Notes: generated by a model from the letters alone, not told the origin. DNA of 45,508 nt from Lysobacteraceae bacterium P (GCA_005503055.1 SCOX01000018.1:1-45508); one strand, 5' to 3'. Numbered from the stretch's first letter, positions 19,111 to 30,135 are shown. Numbers and translations: made by a program.

Positions 19111-19183
19111 CGTCGTCCCGGCGGAGGCCGGGGCCCAGGCTCTTCAGCGGTGACTCGGGTCCCGGCCTTCGCCGGGACGACGG
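19111..19183. repeat. Dispersed inverted repeat, family 3, copy between prpE and prpB
   Basis: Left arm 19111-19139 (starts CGTCGTCCCGGCGGAGG) and right arm 19154-19183 (starts CTCGGGTCCCGG, ends GGGACGACGG) are inverted. It is the same family as the copy embedded in mksF (9369-9468). It begins 88 nt upstream of the prpB ATG, 20 nt after the prpE stop. Confidence 0.85.
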
Positions 19184-19203
19184 CGGCGAAGAACAGACGC
19201 GAT

Positions 19204-21105
19204 CTAGCGAGGCTCGCCGCCCGCATCCGCCCCGCGCTCCAGCGCGCGCTTGACCTCCTCCAAAGCGCCGGGGTCGTCCAGCGTCGACAGATCCCCCGGA
19301 TCCCTGCTTTCAGCCAGCGCCTGCAGCGAACGCCGCAGCAGCTTGCCCGAGCGCGTCTTCGGCAGCGCGTTCACCACGTACACGCGGGCGGGCCTTGCGA
19401 CGCCGCCCAGCTGCTCGACCACGCGCTGCTGCATGGCCGCGGCGGCGGCGGCGGGCGAGTCGTCCGGCCGCTTGAGCGTGGCGAACACGACAGGCACTTG
19501 TCCCTTCAGCTCATCGTGGACGCCGATCACCGCCGCTTCGGCGACGCTGGGGTGCGTCGAGCACGATTCCTCGATCTCGCGCGTGCCCAGGCGATGCCCG
19601 GCGACGTTGATCACATCGTCCGTGCGGCCGAGGATGAAGGTGTAACCGTCCTCGTCGCGGATCGCCCAGTCGAGCGAGCTGTACACCAGTTGCTTGAAGT
19701 GGCTGAAGTAGCTCGAGAGGAATCGCGCGTCGTCGTTCCACACCGTGGTCAGGCAACCCGGTGGCAGCGGCGGTTCGATCACCAGCACGCCCTTCTCGCC
19801 GGCCTTGACGTCGTCGCCGGTGCTTTCGTCGATGACGCGCAACTTGTAGCCGGGCGTCGGCAAGCCGGGCGAGCCGAACTTCACCGGCTTCAGGTCCAGC
19901 CCCGGCATCAGCGACAGCACAGGCCAACCGGTTTCGGTCTGCCAGTAGTTGTCGATGATGGTCTTGCCGATGCCGTCGGTGATCCAGTGCGCGGTCGGCT
20001 CGTCCAGCGGCTCGCCTGCGAGGAACAGCCACTGCAACTTCGACAGGTCGTGCTTCTTCAGGAATGCGGGATCCTGCTTCTTCAATACGCGGATGCCGGT
20101 CGGCGAAGAGAACATCGTGCGCACGCCGTACTGTTCGCAGATGCGCCACCACACGCCGGGATCCGGATTCGTCGGCAGCCCCTCGTACAGCACCGACGTG
20201 GCGCCGGCGATCAAGGGCCCGTAGACGTTGTACGAGTGCCCGACCGCCCAGCCGACATCGGAGGTCGAAAACATCACCTGCCCGGCGCGGATGTCGTAGA
20301 TGGACCACATCGACAGCGCGAGCGCCACGGCGTAACCGCCGACATCGCGCTGTACGCCCTTGGGCTTGCCCGTGGTGCCGGAGGTGTAGAGCAGGTAGCT
20401 GGGCTCGTTGGATTCCAGCCATTCGACGTCGACTTCCTCGCCGTCGTACTTCGCGCGCAGCGCGGCATAGTCGTCGTCGCGCCCTTCGATCATCGTCCGT
20501 TGCGGGTCCAGGCCACGATCGACGATCAGCACCTTCGGTGGCGGCGACTTCGCCGACGCGCAGGCCGCGTCCACCAACGGCTTGTACGCGACGACCTTGC
20601 CGCCGCGCATGCCGGCGTCGGCGCAGATCAGCAAAGCCGGCGTTGCATCGTCGATGCGCAGCGCGAGGTTGTGCGAGGCGAAACCGCCGAACACCACCGA
20701 ATGCACCGCGCCGATGCGCGCGCAGGCGAGCATCGCGAACACCGCCTCGGCCATGTTCGGCATGTAGATGACGACGCGGTCGCCACGTCCGACGCCGAGC
20801 GCGCGGATGACCGCGGCGAAGGTGTTCACTTCGCGATGCAGCTCGCGGTACGTGATCTCGCGCGTTTCGTTGGTTTCCGAGGAAATCGCCACGAGTGCGA
20901 GCTGGTCGCCGCGCTCGTGCAGGTGGCGGTCGACCGCATTGAAGCAAAGGTTGGTTTCGCCGCCGACGAACCACTTGCGGAACGGCGGGTTGGAATAGTC
21001 GAGGATCTTTTCCGGCGCCTTGTTCCAATGGATCGCCCTCGCCTGCTCGCCCCAGAATTCCTCCGGTTGTTCGATCGAGCGGCGGTAGAACTCTTCGTAG
21101 CGCAT
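19204..21105 (-). CDS. prpE: Propionyl-CoA synthetase
   Basis: AMP-forming acyl-CoA synthetase that activates propionate (or acetate), 633 aa (E. coli PrpE 628). ATG 21105 begins 'MRYEEFYRRSIEQPEEFW', with GGAAGG upstream. The adenylate-forming motifs are complete: P-loop 'YTSGTTGKPKGV', 'YWQTETGWP', 'GRTDDVINVAGHR', and the catalytic C-terminal Lys in 'KTRSGKLLRRSLQAL', a site known to be acetylated in this family. PrpE-like features include 'SDVGWAVGHSYNVYGPLI'. Linkage to prpB and prpC supports propionate as substrate; an acetyl-CoA synthetase activity cannot be excluded from sequence. Transcribed after mdh, but separated from it by a strong terminator. Confidence 0.9.
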   Translation of the reverse strand: MRYEEFYRRSIEQPEEFWGEQARAIHWNKAPEKILDYSNPPFRKWFVGGETNLCFNAVDRHLHERGDQLALVAISSETNETREITYRELHREVNTFAAVIRALGVGRGDRVVIYMPNMAEAVFAMLACARIGAVHSVVFGGFASHNLALRIDDATPALLICADAGMRGGKVVAYKPLVDAACASAKSPPPKVLIVDRGLDPQRTMIEGRDDDYAALRAKYDGEEVDVEWLESNEPSYLLYTSGTTGKPKGVQRDVGGYAVALALSMWSIYDIRAGQVMFSTSDVGWAVGHSYNVYGPLIAGATSVLYEGLPTNPDPGVWWRICEQYGVRTMFSSPTGIRVLKKQDPAFLKKHDLSKLQWLFLAGEPLDEPTAHWITDGIGKTIIDNYWQTETGWPVLSLMPGLDLKPVKFGSPGLPTPGYKLRVIDESTGDDVKAGEKGVLVIEPPLPPGCLTTVWNDDARFLSSYFSHFKQLVYSSLDWAIRDEDGYTFILGRTDDVINVAGHRLGTREIEESCSTHPSVAEAAVIGVHDELKGQVPVVFATLKRPDDSPAAAAAAMQQRVVEQLGGVARPARVYVVNALPKTRSGKLLRRSLQALAESRDPGDLSTLDDPGALEEVKRALERGADAGGEPR

Positions 21106-21208
21106 GGCGGGCCCTTCCAACGACGATCCGTCGAGGCTAGCGCCCCGAGAGGAAGGAGCGCGTTACGACCTTGGTCGAAGCAGGCCGCTACTTCCGCGGC
21201 AGCAAAAG

Positions 21209-21234
21209 AAAAGGCGGCCCTGTGGCCGCCTTTT
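21209..21234 (-). terminator. Intrinsic terminator of mdh
   Basis: AAAAGGCGGCC-CTGT-GGCCGCCTTTT is a perfect inverted repeat with T-runs on both strands, 22 nt after the mdh stop. It should work in both directions and insulates prpE from mdh. Confidence 0.93.
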
Positions 21235-21255
21235 CATGTCAATGCGATGTGCCGG

Positions 21256-22239
21256 TTACAGCAGGTGCGACACGCCGGCGCGCTCTTCTTCCAGCTCGGC
21301 CAGCGTCTTGTCGATGGCCTTCCGGCTGAAGTCGTCGACCGGCAGGTCGCGGACCATCGTGTACTCGCCGTTCTGCGTGGTGACGGCGAAGCCGAACATC
21401 ACGCCTTCCGGAATGCCATAGCTGCCGTCGGACGGAATGCCCATCGTCACCCACTTGCCGTTGCTGCCCAGCACCCAGTCGCGCACGTGGTCGATGGCGG
21501 CGTTGGCGGCCGAAGCGGCCGACGACAGGCCGCGCGCTTCGATGATCGCCGCGCCGCGCTTGCCCACCTTCGGGATGAACTCGTTGGCGTTCCAGTCGGC
21601 GTCGTTGATCTTGTCCTTCAGCGACTGGCCGTTGACCGTGGCGAAGCGGTAATCGGGGTACATGGTCGGGCTGTGGTTGCCCCACACGACCAGCTTCTCG
21701 ATGTCGCCCACGGCCACGCCGGCCTTGTTGGCCAGCTGCGACAGCGCACGGTTGTGGTCCAGACGCAGCATCGCGGTGAAGTTCTTCGCCGGCAGGTCCG
21801 GCGCCGACTTCATGGCGATGTAGGCGTTCGTGTTGGCCGGGTTGCCGACCACGAGAACCTTCACGTTGCGCGAGGCGACCTTGTTCAGCGCGGCGCCCTG
21901 GGCGGTGAAAATCTTGGCGTTCTCCAGCAGCAGGTCCTTGCGCTCCATGCCAGGGCCGCGCGGGCGCGCGCCGACCAGCAGGGCGATGTCGGCGTCCTTG
22001 AACGCGACTTCCGCGTCATCGGTGCCGACCATGCCGACGAGCAGCGGGAACGCGCAGTCTTCCAGCTCCATCATCACGCCCTTGAGCGCGGCCTGAGCCT
22101 TCTCCATCGGCAGCTCGAGCATCTGCAGGATGACGGGCTGATCCTTGCCGAGCATTTCGCCGGAAGCGATGCGGAACAGCAGCGAGTAACCGATCTGGCC
22201 GGCAGCACCGGTGACGGCAACGCGGACGGGGGTTTTCAT
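21256..22239 (-). CDS. mdh: Malate dehydrogenase
   Basis: NAD-dependent oxidation of malate to oxaloacetate in the TCA cycle, 327 aa; this is the longer bacterial/cytosolic-type MDH rather than the roughly 312-aa E. coli form. Dinucleotide motif Gly11-x-x-Gly14-x-x-Gly17 ('GAAGQIG'), with Glu42 at the end of the second strand favouring NAD. The substrate loop '[15 protein letters not shown]' has Arg94 and Arg100; the catalytic pair is Asp161 in 'LRLDHNRA' and His189 in '[11 protein letters not shown]'. CCGGAG precedes the ATG. The product oxaloacetate is a substrate of PrpC encoded nearby. Its upstream side carries a 7-bp repeat cluster. Confidence 0.96.
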   Translation of the reverse strand: MKTPVRVAVTGAAGQIGYSLLFRIASGEMLGKDQPVILQMLELPMEKAQAALKGVMMELEDCAFPLLVGMVGTDDAEVAFKDADIALLVGARPRGPGMERKDLLLENAKIFTAQGAALNKVASRNVKVLVVGNPANTNAYIAMKSAPDLPAKNFTAMLRLDHNRALSQLANKAGVAVGDIEKLVVWGNHSPTMYPDYRFATVNGQSLKDKINDADWNANEFIPKVGKRGAAIIEARGLSSAASAANAAIDHVRDWVLGSNGKWVTMGIPSDGSYGIPEGVMFGFAVTTQNGEYTMVRDLPVDDFSRKAIDKTLAELEEERAGVSHLL

Positions 22240-22251
22240 GTGGAACTCCGG

Positions 22252-22348
22252 GATTCGTGATTCGTGATTCGGGATTCGAAACAGCAGCAGCGCTACGGGA
22301 CCATCCGGGATCCGCTTTCACGAATCCCGTATCTCGAATCCCGAATCA
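22252..22348. repeat. Two facing clusters of 7-bp GATTCGN units
   Basis: Four tandem GATTCGN units at 22252-22279 face four reverse-oriented units (CGAATCC, CGTATCT, CGAATCC, CGAATCA) at 22321-22348, so the whole forms a large inverted repeat around a 41-nt centre. The last unit supplies the TGA stop of the aminotransferase. It fills the aminotransferase-mdh spacer. Confidence 0.85.
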
Positions 22349-23551
22349 CTGCAGTTCGGCAAAAAATTCCTGGAACCGCTGCAGGCCAGGCGCAAGTTGC
22401 GGCGTCGGGCAGGTGTAGCTGATCCGCAGCGCGCGCGGCTCGCCGAATGCCGAACCCGGCACGCACGCCACGCCCTTGGTTTCCAGCAACGCGTTGCAGA
22501 AATCGACATCGTTGTTGATCGCGATGCCGCTGGGCTTGTGCGTCTTGCCGAACGCGACGCTGATGTCCGGGAACACGTAGAAGGCGCCCTGCGGACGCGG
22601 GCACACGACGCCCGGAATGGCGTTCATCACGTCCATCACCTGATCGCGCTTGGCCTGGAACTCGGCGCACTTCTGCGTCGGCACGTCCTGCGGACCGTTG
22701 AACGCGGCGATGGCCGCGGCGCAAATGACCTCGGGCACATTGGTGATGTGGTTGGAGTTCATCGTCACCAGCGCCTGGGCGACGACTTCCGGACCGGCCA
22801 TGAAACCCACGCGCCAACCCGGCATGCCATAGGTCTTGGACAGCGAGTCGAGGAAGATCACGCGGTCGCGCAATTCGGGACGCGCATGCACGAAGTTGTG
22901 GTAACCGATGCCGTCGAACACCATGCGGTTGTAGATGTCGTCGGTGATGATCCAGGTGTCCGGATACTTCGCGATGACGTCGGCCAGCGCGTCGATCTCT
23001 TCCTTCGTGTACACCATGCCCGTCGGGTTGGACGGGTTGTTGAAAAGGAACACGCGCGGCTTCTTCGCCAGCGCGACGTCGAGCTGCGCAGGCGTGAGCT
23101 TGTAGTTCTGTTCCGCCGGGCACGGCAGCAGGTCGATCTTCGCGCCGACGATCTCGGCGATGTCGAGGTAGCTGGTCCAGTACGGCGTCGGGAAGACGAT
23201 GGTGTCGCCCTCGTCGAGCAGCGCTTCGGCGAGGTTGTAGATGACGTGCTTGGCGCCGATGCCCGTCGCACAATTGACGCGGCCGTAGCCAGTCAGGCCG
23301 ATCTTCGCCATATGCTCGACGAATGCATCGAGCAGCGCGTCGGGTCCGCGATTGCTGCCGTACTGGCCGCTGTCTTTCGACAGCGCTTCACGCGCGGCGG
23401 CGTAGACGTGCTCGCCGGGGAGGAAGTTGGGAACACCGATCGAAAAACTGATGATGTCGCGGCCTTCGGCCTTGAGCCGCTTGGCCTTCTCGGCAACCTG
23501 CATGATCGCGCTGGGCTTGGCGCGACCGATGCGCCGGGCAAGCTGGGGCAT
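22346..23551 (-). CDS. Class I/II pyridoxal-phosphate aminotransferase (aspartate aminotransferase-like)
   Basis: Fold-type I PLP enzyme, 401 aa, class I-beta aspartate/prephenate aminotransferase-like. Cofactor residues are all visible: Trp125 in 'PTPYWTSY', Asn175 in 'NNPSNPTG', Asp204 and Tyr207 in 'ITDDIYNR', Schiff-base Lys239 in 'DSLSKTYGMPGWR' and Arg247. The C-terminal substrate-carboxylate Arg lies in 'RALRISY'. Likely converts aspartate and 2-oxoglutarate to oxaloacetate and glutamate, though alanine or aromatic substrates are possible in this subgroup. The 5' region has two strong adjacent hairpins. It reads towards mdh, whose product it can also use. Confidence 0.9.
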   Translation of the reverse strand: MPQLARRIGRAKPSAIMQVAEKAKRLKAEGRDIISFSIGVPNFLPGEHVYAAAREALSKDSGQYGSNRGPDALLDAFVEHMAKIGLTGYGRVNCATGIGAKHVIYNLAEALLDEGDTIVFPTPYWTSYLDIAEIVGAKIDLLPCPAEQNYKLTPAQLDVALAKKPRVFLFNNPSNPTGMVYTKEEIDALADVIAKYPDTWIITDDIYNRMVFDGIGYHNFVHARPELRDRVIFLDSLSKTYGMPGWRVGFMAGPEVVAQALVTMNSNHITNVPEVICAAAIAAFNGPQDVPTQKCAEFQAKRDQVMDVMNAIPGVVCPRPQGAFYVFPDISVAFGKTHKPSGIAINNDVDFCNALLETKGVACVPGSAFGEPRALRISYTCPTPQLAPGLQRFQEFFAELQ

Positions 23552-23635
23552 CGCGGGAACCTCTGGGAGTCGATGTGGGGTGTGCTCGGGCCTGAAAACC
23601 GCCGGCCATTGAGCCTTCGAATGTTAACACGCGGC

Positions 23636-23686
23636 TTTTCCGGCGATGCCGGAAAACCCCCAAAGTTCGCTGCGTGAACTTTGGGG
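23636..23686 (-). other. Two adjacent perfect hairpins upstream of the aminotransferase gene
   Basis: TTTTCCGGC-GAT-GCCGGAAAA (23636-23656) directly abuts CCCCAAAGTTC-7nt-GAACTTTGGGG (23658-23686). They lie 85-135 nt upstream of the aminotransferase ATG and well past the cyclophilin terminator. They could be a leader structure, a regulator site or a repeat; no T-run follows on the - strand. Confidence 0.75.
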
Positions 23687-23841
23687 CGCACGCCATTACC
23701 TCCCCGATTCCCCGCGCTGCCGCGCAGGCCCTTTACGAAAGGGGCTTGCCGCTTCGAGTCGCGCGCGACAAGGGCGCGCATCCACCGGCCCTGGCAACGA
23801 AAGTAACAGCGCGTGGTACGGGGCGGCATTTTGCGCCTGAA

Positions 23842-23877
23842 CAAAAACGCCCGCCCCGGCAAGGCCGGAGCGGGCGT
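23842..23877 (-). terminator. Intrinsic terminator of the cyclophilin gene
   Basis: Inverted repeat ACGCCCGCCCCGGC/GCCGGAGCGGGCGT (23847-23877, one mismatch), followed on the - strand by TTTTTG, 28 nt past the stop codon. Confidence 0.9.
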
Positions 23878-23904
23878 CGGATGGCACGGCCTGGAGCGGC
23901 GTCC

Positions 23905-24411
<507 letters not shown>

Positions 24412-24564
24412 GAATCCGTCTCCTGGACGTTGCTCGGGGAAAGGCATGGGTGGAAGGAAGGAAAGCTTTGCCGTTCAGATGGCGGCGGCGGCTGGCCTTC
24501 ACAAGGGGCCGCGGCCCTCTTCAGGCGGCGCCTGGCTGAACAAGCAACCGTCATGATTGACAGG

Positions 24565-24570
24565 TATAAT
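24565..24570 (+). promoter_or_regulatory. Candidate -10 box of the typA promoter
   Basis: A perfect TATAAT lies 45 nt upstream of the typA ATG. TTGACA at 24557-24562 is too close to be its -35, and a weak TGAACA at 24537 is too far (22 nt), so the -35 element is unclear. Confidence 0.5.
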
Positions 24571-24615
24571 ATTCGGCTACCCCTCGCCTGAGCGCCGGTC
24601 TGCCGGCCTGTCCGC

Positions 24616-26445
<1,830 letters not shown>

Positions 26446-26462
26446 ACCAAAACGGTGGCGCC

Positions 26463-26945
26463 GTGTCTGACCACGCGATGACCGACGCCGTCTATAACCC
26501 GAGCCCGCAGGCCCATCCGGGCCTGCATGCCATCGCGATCTTCGAAGCCGGCAAGGGATTGCTGGCTTTCGCCGCCGCCAGCGGGCTGGAACTGCTGGGA
26601 CCCGAGCCGCTCCTGCGCTGGGTACATGAGCTGATGCTGCGATTCCAGCTCGATCCGCAGACCGGCGCCCTCGCCTGGCTTTCCAACGCCATCAACCCAG
26701 ACAGCGTCCACCTCGCCGCCGCGATCATCTTCGCCTACGGCGTCCTGCGCATGGTCGAGGCCTGGGGGCTGTGGCGGGTCAAGGTCTGGGCCTCGTGGCT
26801 GGGCTGCCTCAGCGCCGCCATCTATCTGCCGCTCGACATCTACGCGCTGTTCCGCCACCCGGGCTGGATGTCGGTGGCCGTGCTCGCCGTCAACTTGATC
26901 GTCGTCGCAGTGCTGGCACGCGACATCCTCAAGCGCCGCCACTGA
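26463..26945 (+). CDS. DUF2127-like integral membrane protein
   Basis: Predicted small inner-membrane protein, 160 aa from GTG 26463. Four hydrophobic segments are visible ('GLLAFAAASGLELL', 'HLAAAIIFAYGVLRM', 'WLGCLSAAIYLPLDIYALF', 'VAVLAVNLIVVAVLA'), with the 'LHAIAIFEAGKGLL' start typical of DUF2127. Function is unknown. The start is uncertain: TTG 26442 would overlap the typA stop, GTG 26463 has only a weak GGTGG upstream, and ATG 26478 is also possible; all give the same core. Probably co-transcribed with typA. Confidence 0.78.
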   Translation: MSDHAMTDAVYNPSPQAHPGLHAIAIFEAGKGLLAFAAASGLELLGPEPLLRWVHELMLRFQLDPQTGALAWLSNAINPDSVHLAAAIIFAYGVLRMVEAWGLWRVKVWASWLGCLSAAIYLPLDIYALFRHPGWMSVAVLAVNLIVVAVLARDILKRRH

Positions 26946-27008
26946 GGCCCCGCCGGCCAAGCTGAATGGCGTATGCTCCGGTCAGCCACCTGCGACCGGG
27001 GAATCGCA

Positions 27009-28658
27009 ATGCGCTCTTTGATCGTCAAGACGTTGCCGCTGGCGACGCTGCTCGTGCTGCTTCCTGCCTGCCAGCGCGCCGACGCGCCGGGCACGGCCAA
27101 AGCCAGCACGACGGCGACCGCCAAGTCCGTCGCCGCATCTGCGCCGGAGGCCAAGTTTGCCTTTGCCGAGGTCGGCATCGACGAACTGCAGGCCCGCATG
27201 GGCCGTGGCGAACTGACCAGCCACGCGCTGACGCAGGCCTACCTCGACCGCATCGCCGCGATCGACGACGCCGGCCCGCGGCTCAACGCCGTCATCGAGA
27301 TCAATGCGGCCGCACTGAAGGAAGCCGACGCACGCGATGCCGAGCGCAAGGCCGGTCGCGTGCGTGGCCCGCTGCATGGCGTACCGATCCTGCTGAAGGA
27401 CAACATCGACGCCACGCCGATGGCGAACTCCGCCGGCTCGCTCGCCCTCGCCTCGCATCACCCGCGCACCGACGCGTTCGTGGTCGCGCGACTTCGCGAC
27501 GCCGGCGCGGTGATCCTGGGCAAGACCAATCTGAGCGAGTGGGCCAACTTCCGCTCTTCGCGCTCGATCTCGGGCTGGAGCGCGCGCGGCGGCCAGACCC
27601 TCAATCCGTATGCGCTGGATCGCTCTCCCTGCGGTTCCAGCTCCGGCAGCGGCGCGGCGGTGGCCGCCAGCCTCGCCGCCGCGGCGATCGGCACCGAGAC
27701 GGACGGCAGCATCGTCTGTCCGTCTTCGGTCGCCGGCCTGGTCGGCATAAAGCCCACCGTCGGCCTGGTGAGCCGCAGCGGCATCATTCCGATCTCGCAC
27801 AGCCAGGACACCCCCGGCCCGATGGCGCGCAGCGTCGCCGACGCAGCCACGCTGCTATCGGCGATGGTCGGCCGGGACGATGCGGACGCCGCGACGGCGG
27901 AGAGCACCGGGCGGGCGATCTTCGACTACCACGCGCGGCTCAACACCGACGGCCTGCGTGGCGCGCGCATCGGCGTCCTGCGCAAGGCGATGGGCTTCCA
28001 TCCGGCTACCGACGCGGCGCTGCAACGCAGCCTGGACGCCATGCGCCAGGCCGGTGCGGAGATCGTCGACGTCGAGCTCCCCACCGCCGGCCAGTGGAAC
28101 GACGCCGAGATGGACGTGCTGCTGTACGAGTTCAAGCATGGCGTGAACGCCTACCTCGCGCGCAGCGGCGCGCCGGTGAACTCGCTGGCAGGCCTGATCG
28201 AGTACAACCGCGGCAACACGAAAACGGAAATGCCCTTCTTCGCGCAGGAGCTGTTCGAGCGCGCGCAGGCGAAGGGCACGCTGGACGAGATGGCGTACAT
28301 CGACGCACGCAGCAAGGCCAAGCGCCTGGCGGGCGCGGAAGGTCTGGAAGCGGTGCTCGCCGCCTCGACCCTCGATGCCATCGTCGCACCCGCAACCGCA
28401 CCGGCCTGGCTGATCGATCCGGTCAACGGCGACCACTTCCTCGGCGAAGGCTATGGCGCAGCCGCCGTCGCCGGCACGCCGAGCATCACCGTGCCCATGG
28501 GCGATTATTTCGGCTTGCCGATGGGCATCGTCTTCATGGGATCGGCCTGGAGCGAACCGCGCCTGATCGAGCTGGCGTACGCGTTCGAGCAGAAGACGAA
28601 AGCGCGCAAGGCGCCGCAGTTCCTGGCTACGGCCCCCATCGGTCCGACGAAGGGGTAA
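27009..28658 (+). CDS. Lipoprotein amidase (amidase-signature family)
   Basis: Amidase-signature hydrolase with a lipoprotein signal, 549 aa. ATG 27009 gives 'MRSLIVKTLPLATLLVLLPA' followed by Cys21, a fair lipobox, so the enzyme is probably anchored in the envelope and faces the periplasm. The Ser-cisSer-Lys triad is present: Lys130 in 'PILLKDNID', a serine of 'CGSSSGSGAA' (210-212) and nucleophile Ser234 in 'TETDGSIVCPSS'. It resembles GatA-type amidases but cannot be the cytoplasmic tRNA amidotransferase because of the signal and missing partners. The linker 25-50 is Ala/Thr-rich. The substrate is unknown; peptide or aryl amides are typical. Confidence 0.9.
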   Translation: MRSLIVKTLPLATLLVLLPACQRADAPGTAKASTTATAKSVAASAPEAKFAFAEVGIDELQARMGRGELTSHALTQAYLDRIAAIDDAGPRLNAVIEINAAALKEADARDAERKAGRVRGPLHGVPILLKDNIDATPMANSAGSLALASHHPRTDAFVVARLRDAGAVILGKTNLSEWANFRSSRSISGWSARGGQTLNPYALDRSPCGSSSGSGAAVAASLAAAAIGTETDGSIVCPSSVAGLVGIKPTVGLVSRSGIIPISHSQDTPGPMARSVADAATLLSAMVGRDDADAATAESTGRAIFDYHARLNTDGLRGARIGVLRKAMGFHPATDAALQRSLDAMRQAGAEIVDVELPTAGQWNDAEMDVLLYEFKHGVNAYLARSGAPVNSLAGLIEYNRGNTKTEMPFFAQELFERAQAKGTLDEMAYIDARSKAKRLAGAEGLEAVLAASTLDAIVAPATAPAWLIDPVNGDHFLGEGYGAAAVAGTPSITVPMGDYFGLPMGIVFMGSAWSEPRLIELAYAFEQKTKARKAPQFLATAPIGPTKG

Positions 28659-28701
28659 CTGCGCCGCAAGGCGCGCAAGGCGTTGCGTCGTCTGAAACGC
28701 A

Positions 28702-28725
28702 CAAGGCCCGCTTCAGCGGGCCTTG
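28702..28725. terminator. Bidirectional terminator-like hairpin between amidase and DAHP synthase genes
   Basis: Perfect 11-bp arms CAAGGCCCGCT/AGCGGGCCTTG with a 2-nt centre, between convergent genes. The arms end CTTG rather than a T-run, so strength is uncertain. Confidence 0.75.
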
Positions 28726-28746
28726 TAGGAGCGAATCCAGACTGAC

Positions 28747-30135
28747 TTACGCCGGCGCCGCGATCTGCGCCTGCTTGCGCACGATCAGCATCGCGATCTC
28801 CAGCGCCTGCTCGTAGTTCAGACGCGGATCGACCGTCGACTTGTATGCGCGCTCCAGATCGCTTTCGGTGAGCTCGCGCGCACCGCCGAGGCATTCGGTC
28901 ACGTCTTCGCCGGTGAGCTCCAGATGCACACCGCCCAAGCGCGTGCCGGCCGCGACGTGCAGCTCGAACGCCTGCTCCACTTCGCTGCGGATATTGCGGA
29001 AGCGACGCGTCTTGTAGCCGTTGCTCGTGCTCTCGGTGTTCCCGTGCATCGGATCGCACACCCACAGTACGCGGCGGCCGTCGCGGCGCACCGCATCCAG
29101 CAGAGGCGGCAGCTTCTCGGCGATGCCGGTCGCACCCATGCGATGGATGAAGGTCAACCGCCCCGGCTCATCTTCGGGGTTGAGCAGATCCATCGTCCGC
29201 AACAGCTGGTCCGGCGTCACCGATGGGCCGACCTTCAGCGCGATCGGATTGCGGATGCCGCGGAAGTACTCGGCGTGTGCGCCATCCACCTGCGCGGTGC
29301 GCATGCCGATCCACGGGTAATGCGTGCTCAGGTTGAACCAGCCCCAGTGGCGCGGCACCTGGCGCGTGAGCGACTCCTCGTACGGCAGCAGCAGCGCTTC
29401 GTGCGAGGTGTAGAAGTCGACGCGATTGAGGTTGTGGACCTCGCTGCCCGACAGCGTTTCCATGAAGTGCACGGCGTCGCCGATGGCGTTGACCATGCGG
29501 CGGTATTCGTCGGCGAGCGGCGAATGACCGACCCAACTCAGGTTCCAGTACTCGGGATGATGCAGATCGGCGAAGCCGCCATCGATCAGCGCCCTCACGA
29601 AGTTCATCGTCATCGCCGACCGGGCGTGCGCCTTGATCATGCGCCGCGGATCGGGCGTGCGCGCTTCCGACGTGAATTCGGGCGCATTGACCATGTCGCC
29701 GCGGTAGCTGGGCAGCGTCACTTCGCCGATGGTCTCGGTGTCGGTCGAACGCGGCTTGGCGTACTGCCCCGCGAATCGGCCCACGCGCACCACCGGCTTG
29801 CGCAGGCCATGCACCAGCACCAGGCTCATCTGCAAGAGCACCTTGAGCCGGTTGGAGATGACGTCGGAACTGCAGCCGGAGAAACTCTCCGCACAGTCGC
29901 CACCTTGCAACAGGAAGCGTTTGCCCTCCTGCGCATCGGCGAGTTGCTGCTTGAGCGAGAGGATCTCCCACGACGTTACCAGCGGCGGCAGCGTGCGCAG
30001 TTCGCCCAACGCGGTCTCGAGCGCCTGCGCGTCGGGATACTGCGGCAACTGCATCGCAGTGCGGTTGCGCCAGGACTGGGGCGACCAGTCGGCGGGCAGG
30101 TTCACGGCGCGGAGGGAGCGATCTGACGTGGGCAT
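28747..30135 (-). CDS. aroG: DAHP synthase, class II (plant type)
   Basis: First enzyme of the shikimate pathway, joining phosphoenolpyruvate and erythrose-4-phosphate, 462 aa. It belongs to the class II/plant-type family, unrelated in length to the 350-aa E. coli AroFGH. ATG 30135 is used; a TTG at 30150 is the only alternative. Neither has a good ribosome site. The class II N-terminus 'WSPQSWRNRTAMQLPQYPD' is present. Metal and substrate motifs: 'LLQGGDCAESF' (metal Cys), 'LKVGPSVTPDQLL', 'FIHRMGA' and 'WVCDPMHGNT'. Regulation by tryptophan or phenylalanine cannot be read from sequence. Confidence 0.93.
   Translation of the reverse strand: MPTSDRSLRAVNLPADWSPQSWRNRTAMQLPQYPDAQALETALGELRTLPPLVTSWEILSLKQQLADAQEGKRFLLQGGDCAESFSGCSSDVISNRLKVLLQMSLVLVHGLRKPVVRVGRFAGQYAKPRSTDTETIGEVTLPSYRGDMVNAPEFTSEARTPDPRRMIKAHARSAMTMNFVRALIDGGFADLHHPEYWNLSWVGHSPLADEYRRMVNAIGDAVHFMETLSGSEVHNLNRVDFYTSHEALLLPYEESLTRQVPRHWGWFNLSTHYPWIGMRTAQVDGAHAEYFRGIRNPIALKVGPSVTPDQLLRTMDLLNPEDEPGRLTFIHRMGATGIAEKLPPLLDAVRRDGRRVLWVCDPMHGNTESTSNGYKTRRFRNIRSEVEQAFELHVAAGTRLGGVHLELTGEDVTECLGGARELTESDLERAYKSTVDPRLNYEQALEIAMLIVRKQAQIAAPA

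Larger units (their letters stand above)
23552..23904. other. Intergenic region upstream of the aminotransferase gene
   Basis: 353 nt between the cyclophilin stop and the aminotransferase ATG (both - strand). It contains the cyclophilin terminator (23842-23877), the double hairpin (23636-23686) and a smaller CCCTTT/AAAGGG palindrome near 23729. No gene is supported. Confidence 0.7.

Noticed and set aside
19075-22260. 1061-codon open frame on the + strand across prpE and mdh
   Set aside because: It spans two well-supported genes and a strong terminator on the opposite strand, so it cannot be a real gene.
24557-24570. TTGACA plus TATAAT read as one strong promoter before typA
   Set aside because: The two boxes are only 2 nt apart, so they cannot act as the -35 and -10 of one promoter; only the -10 was kept.
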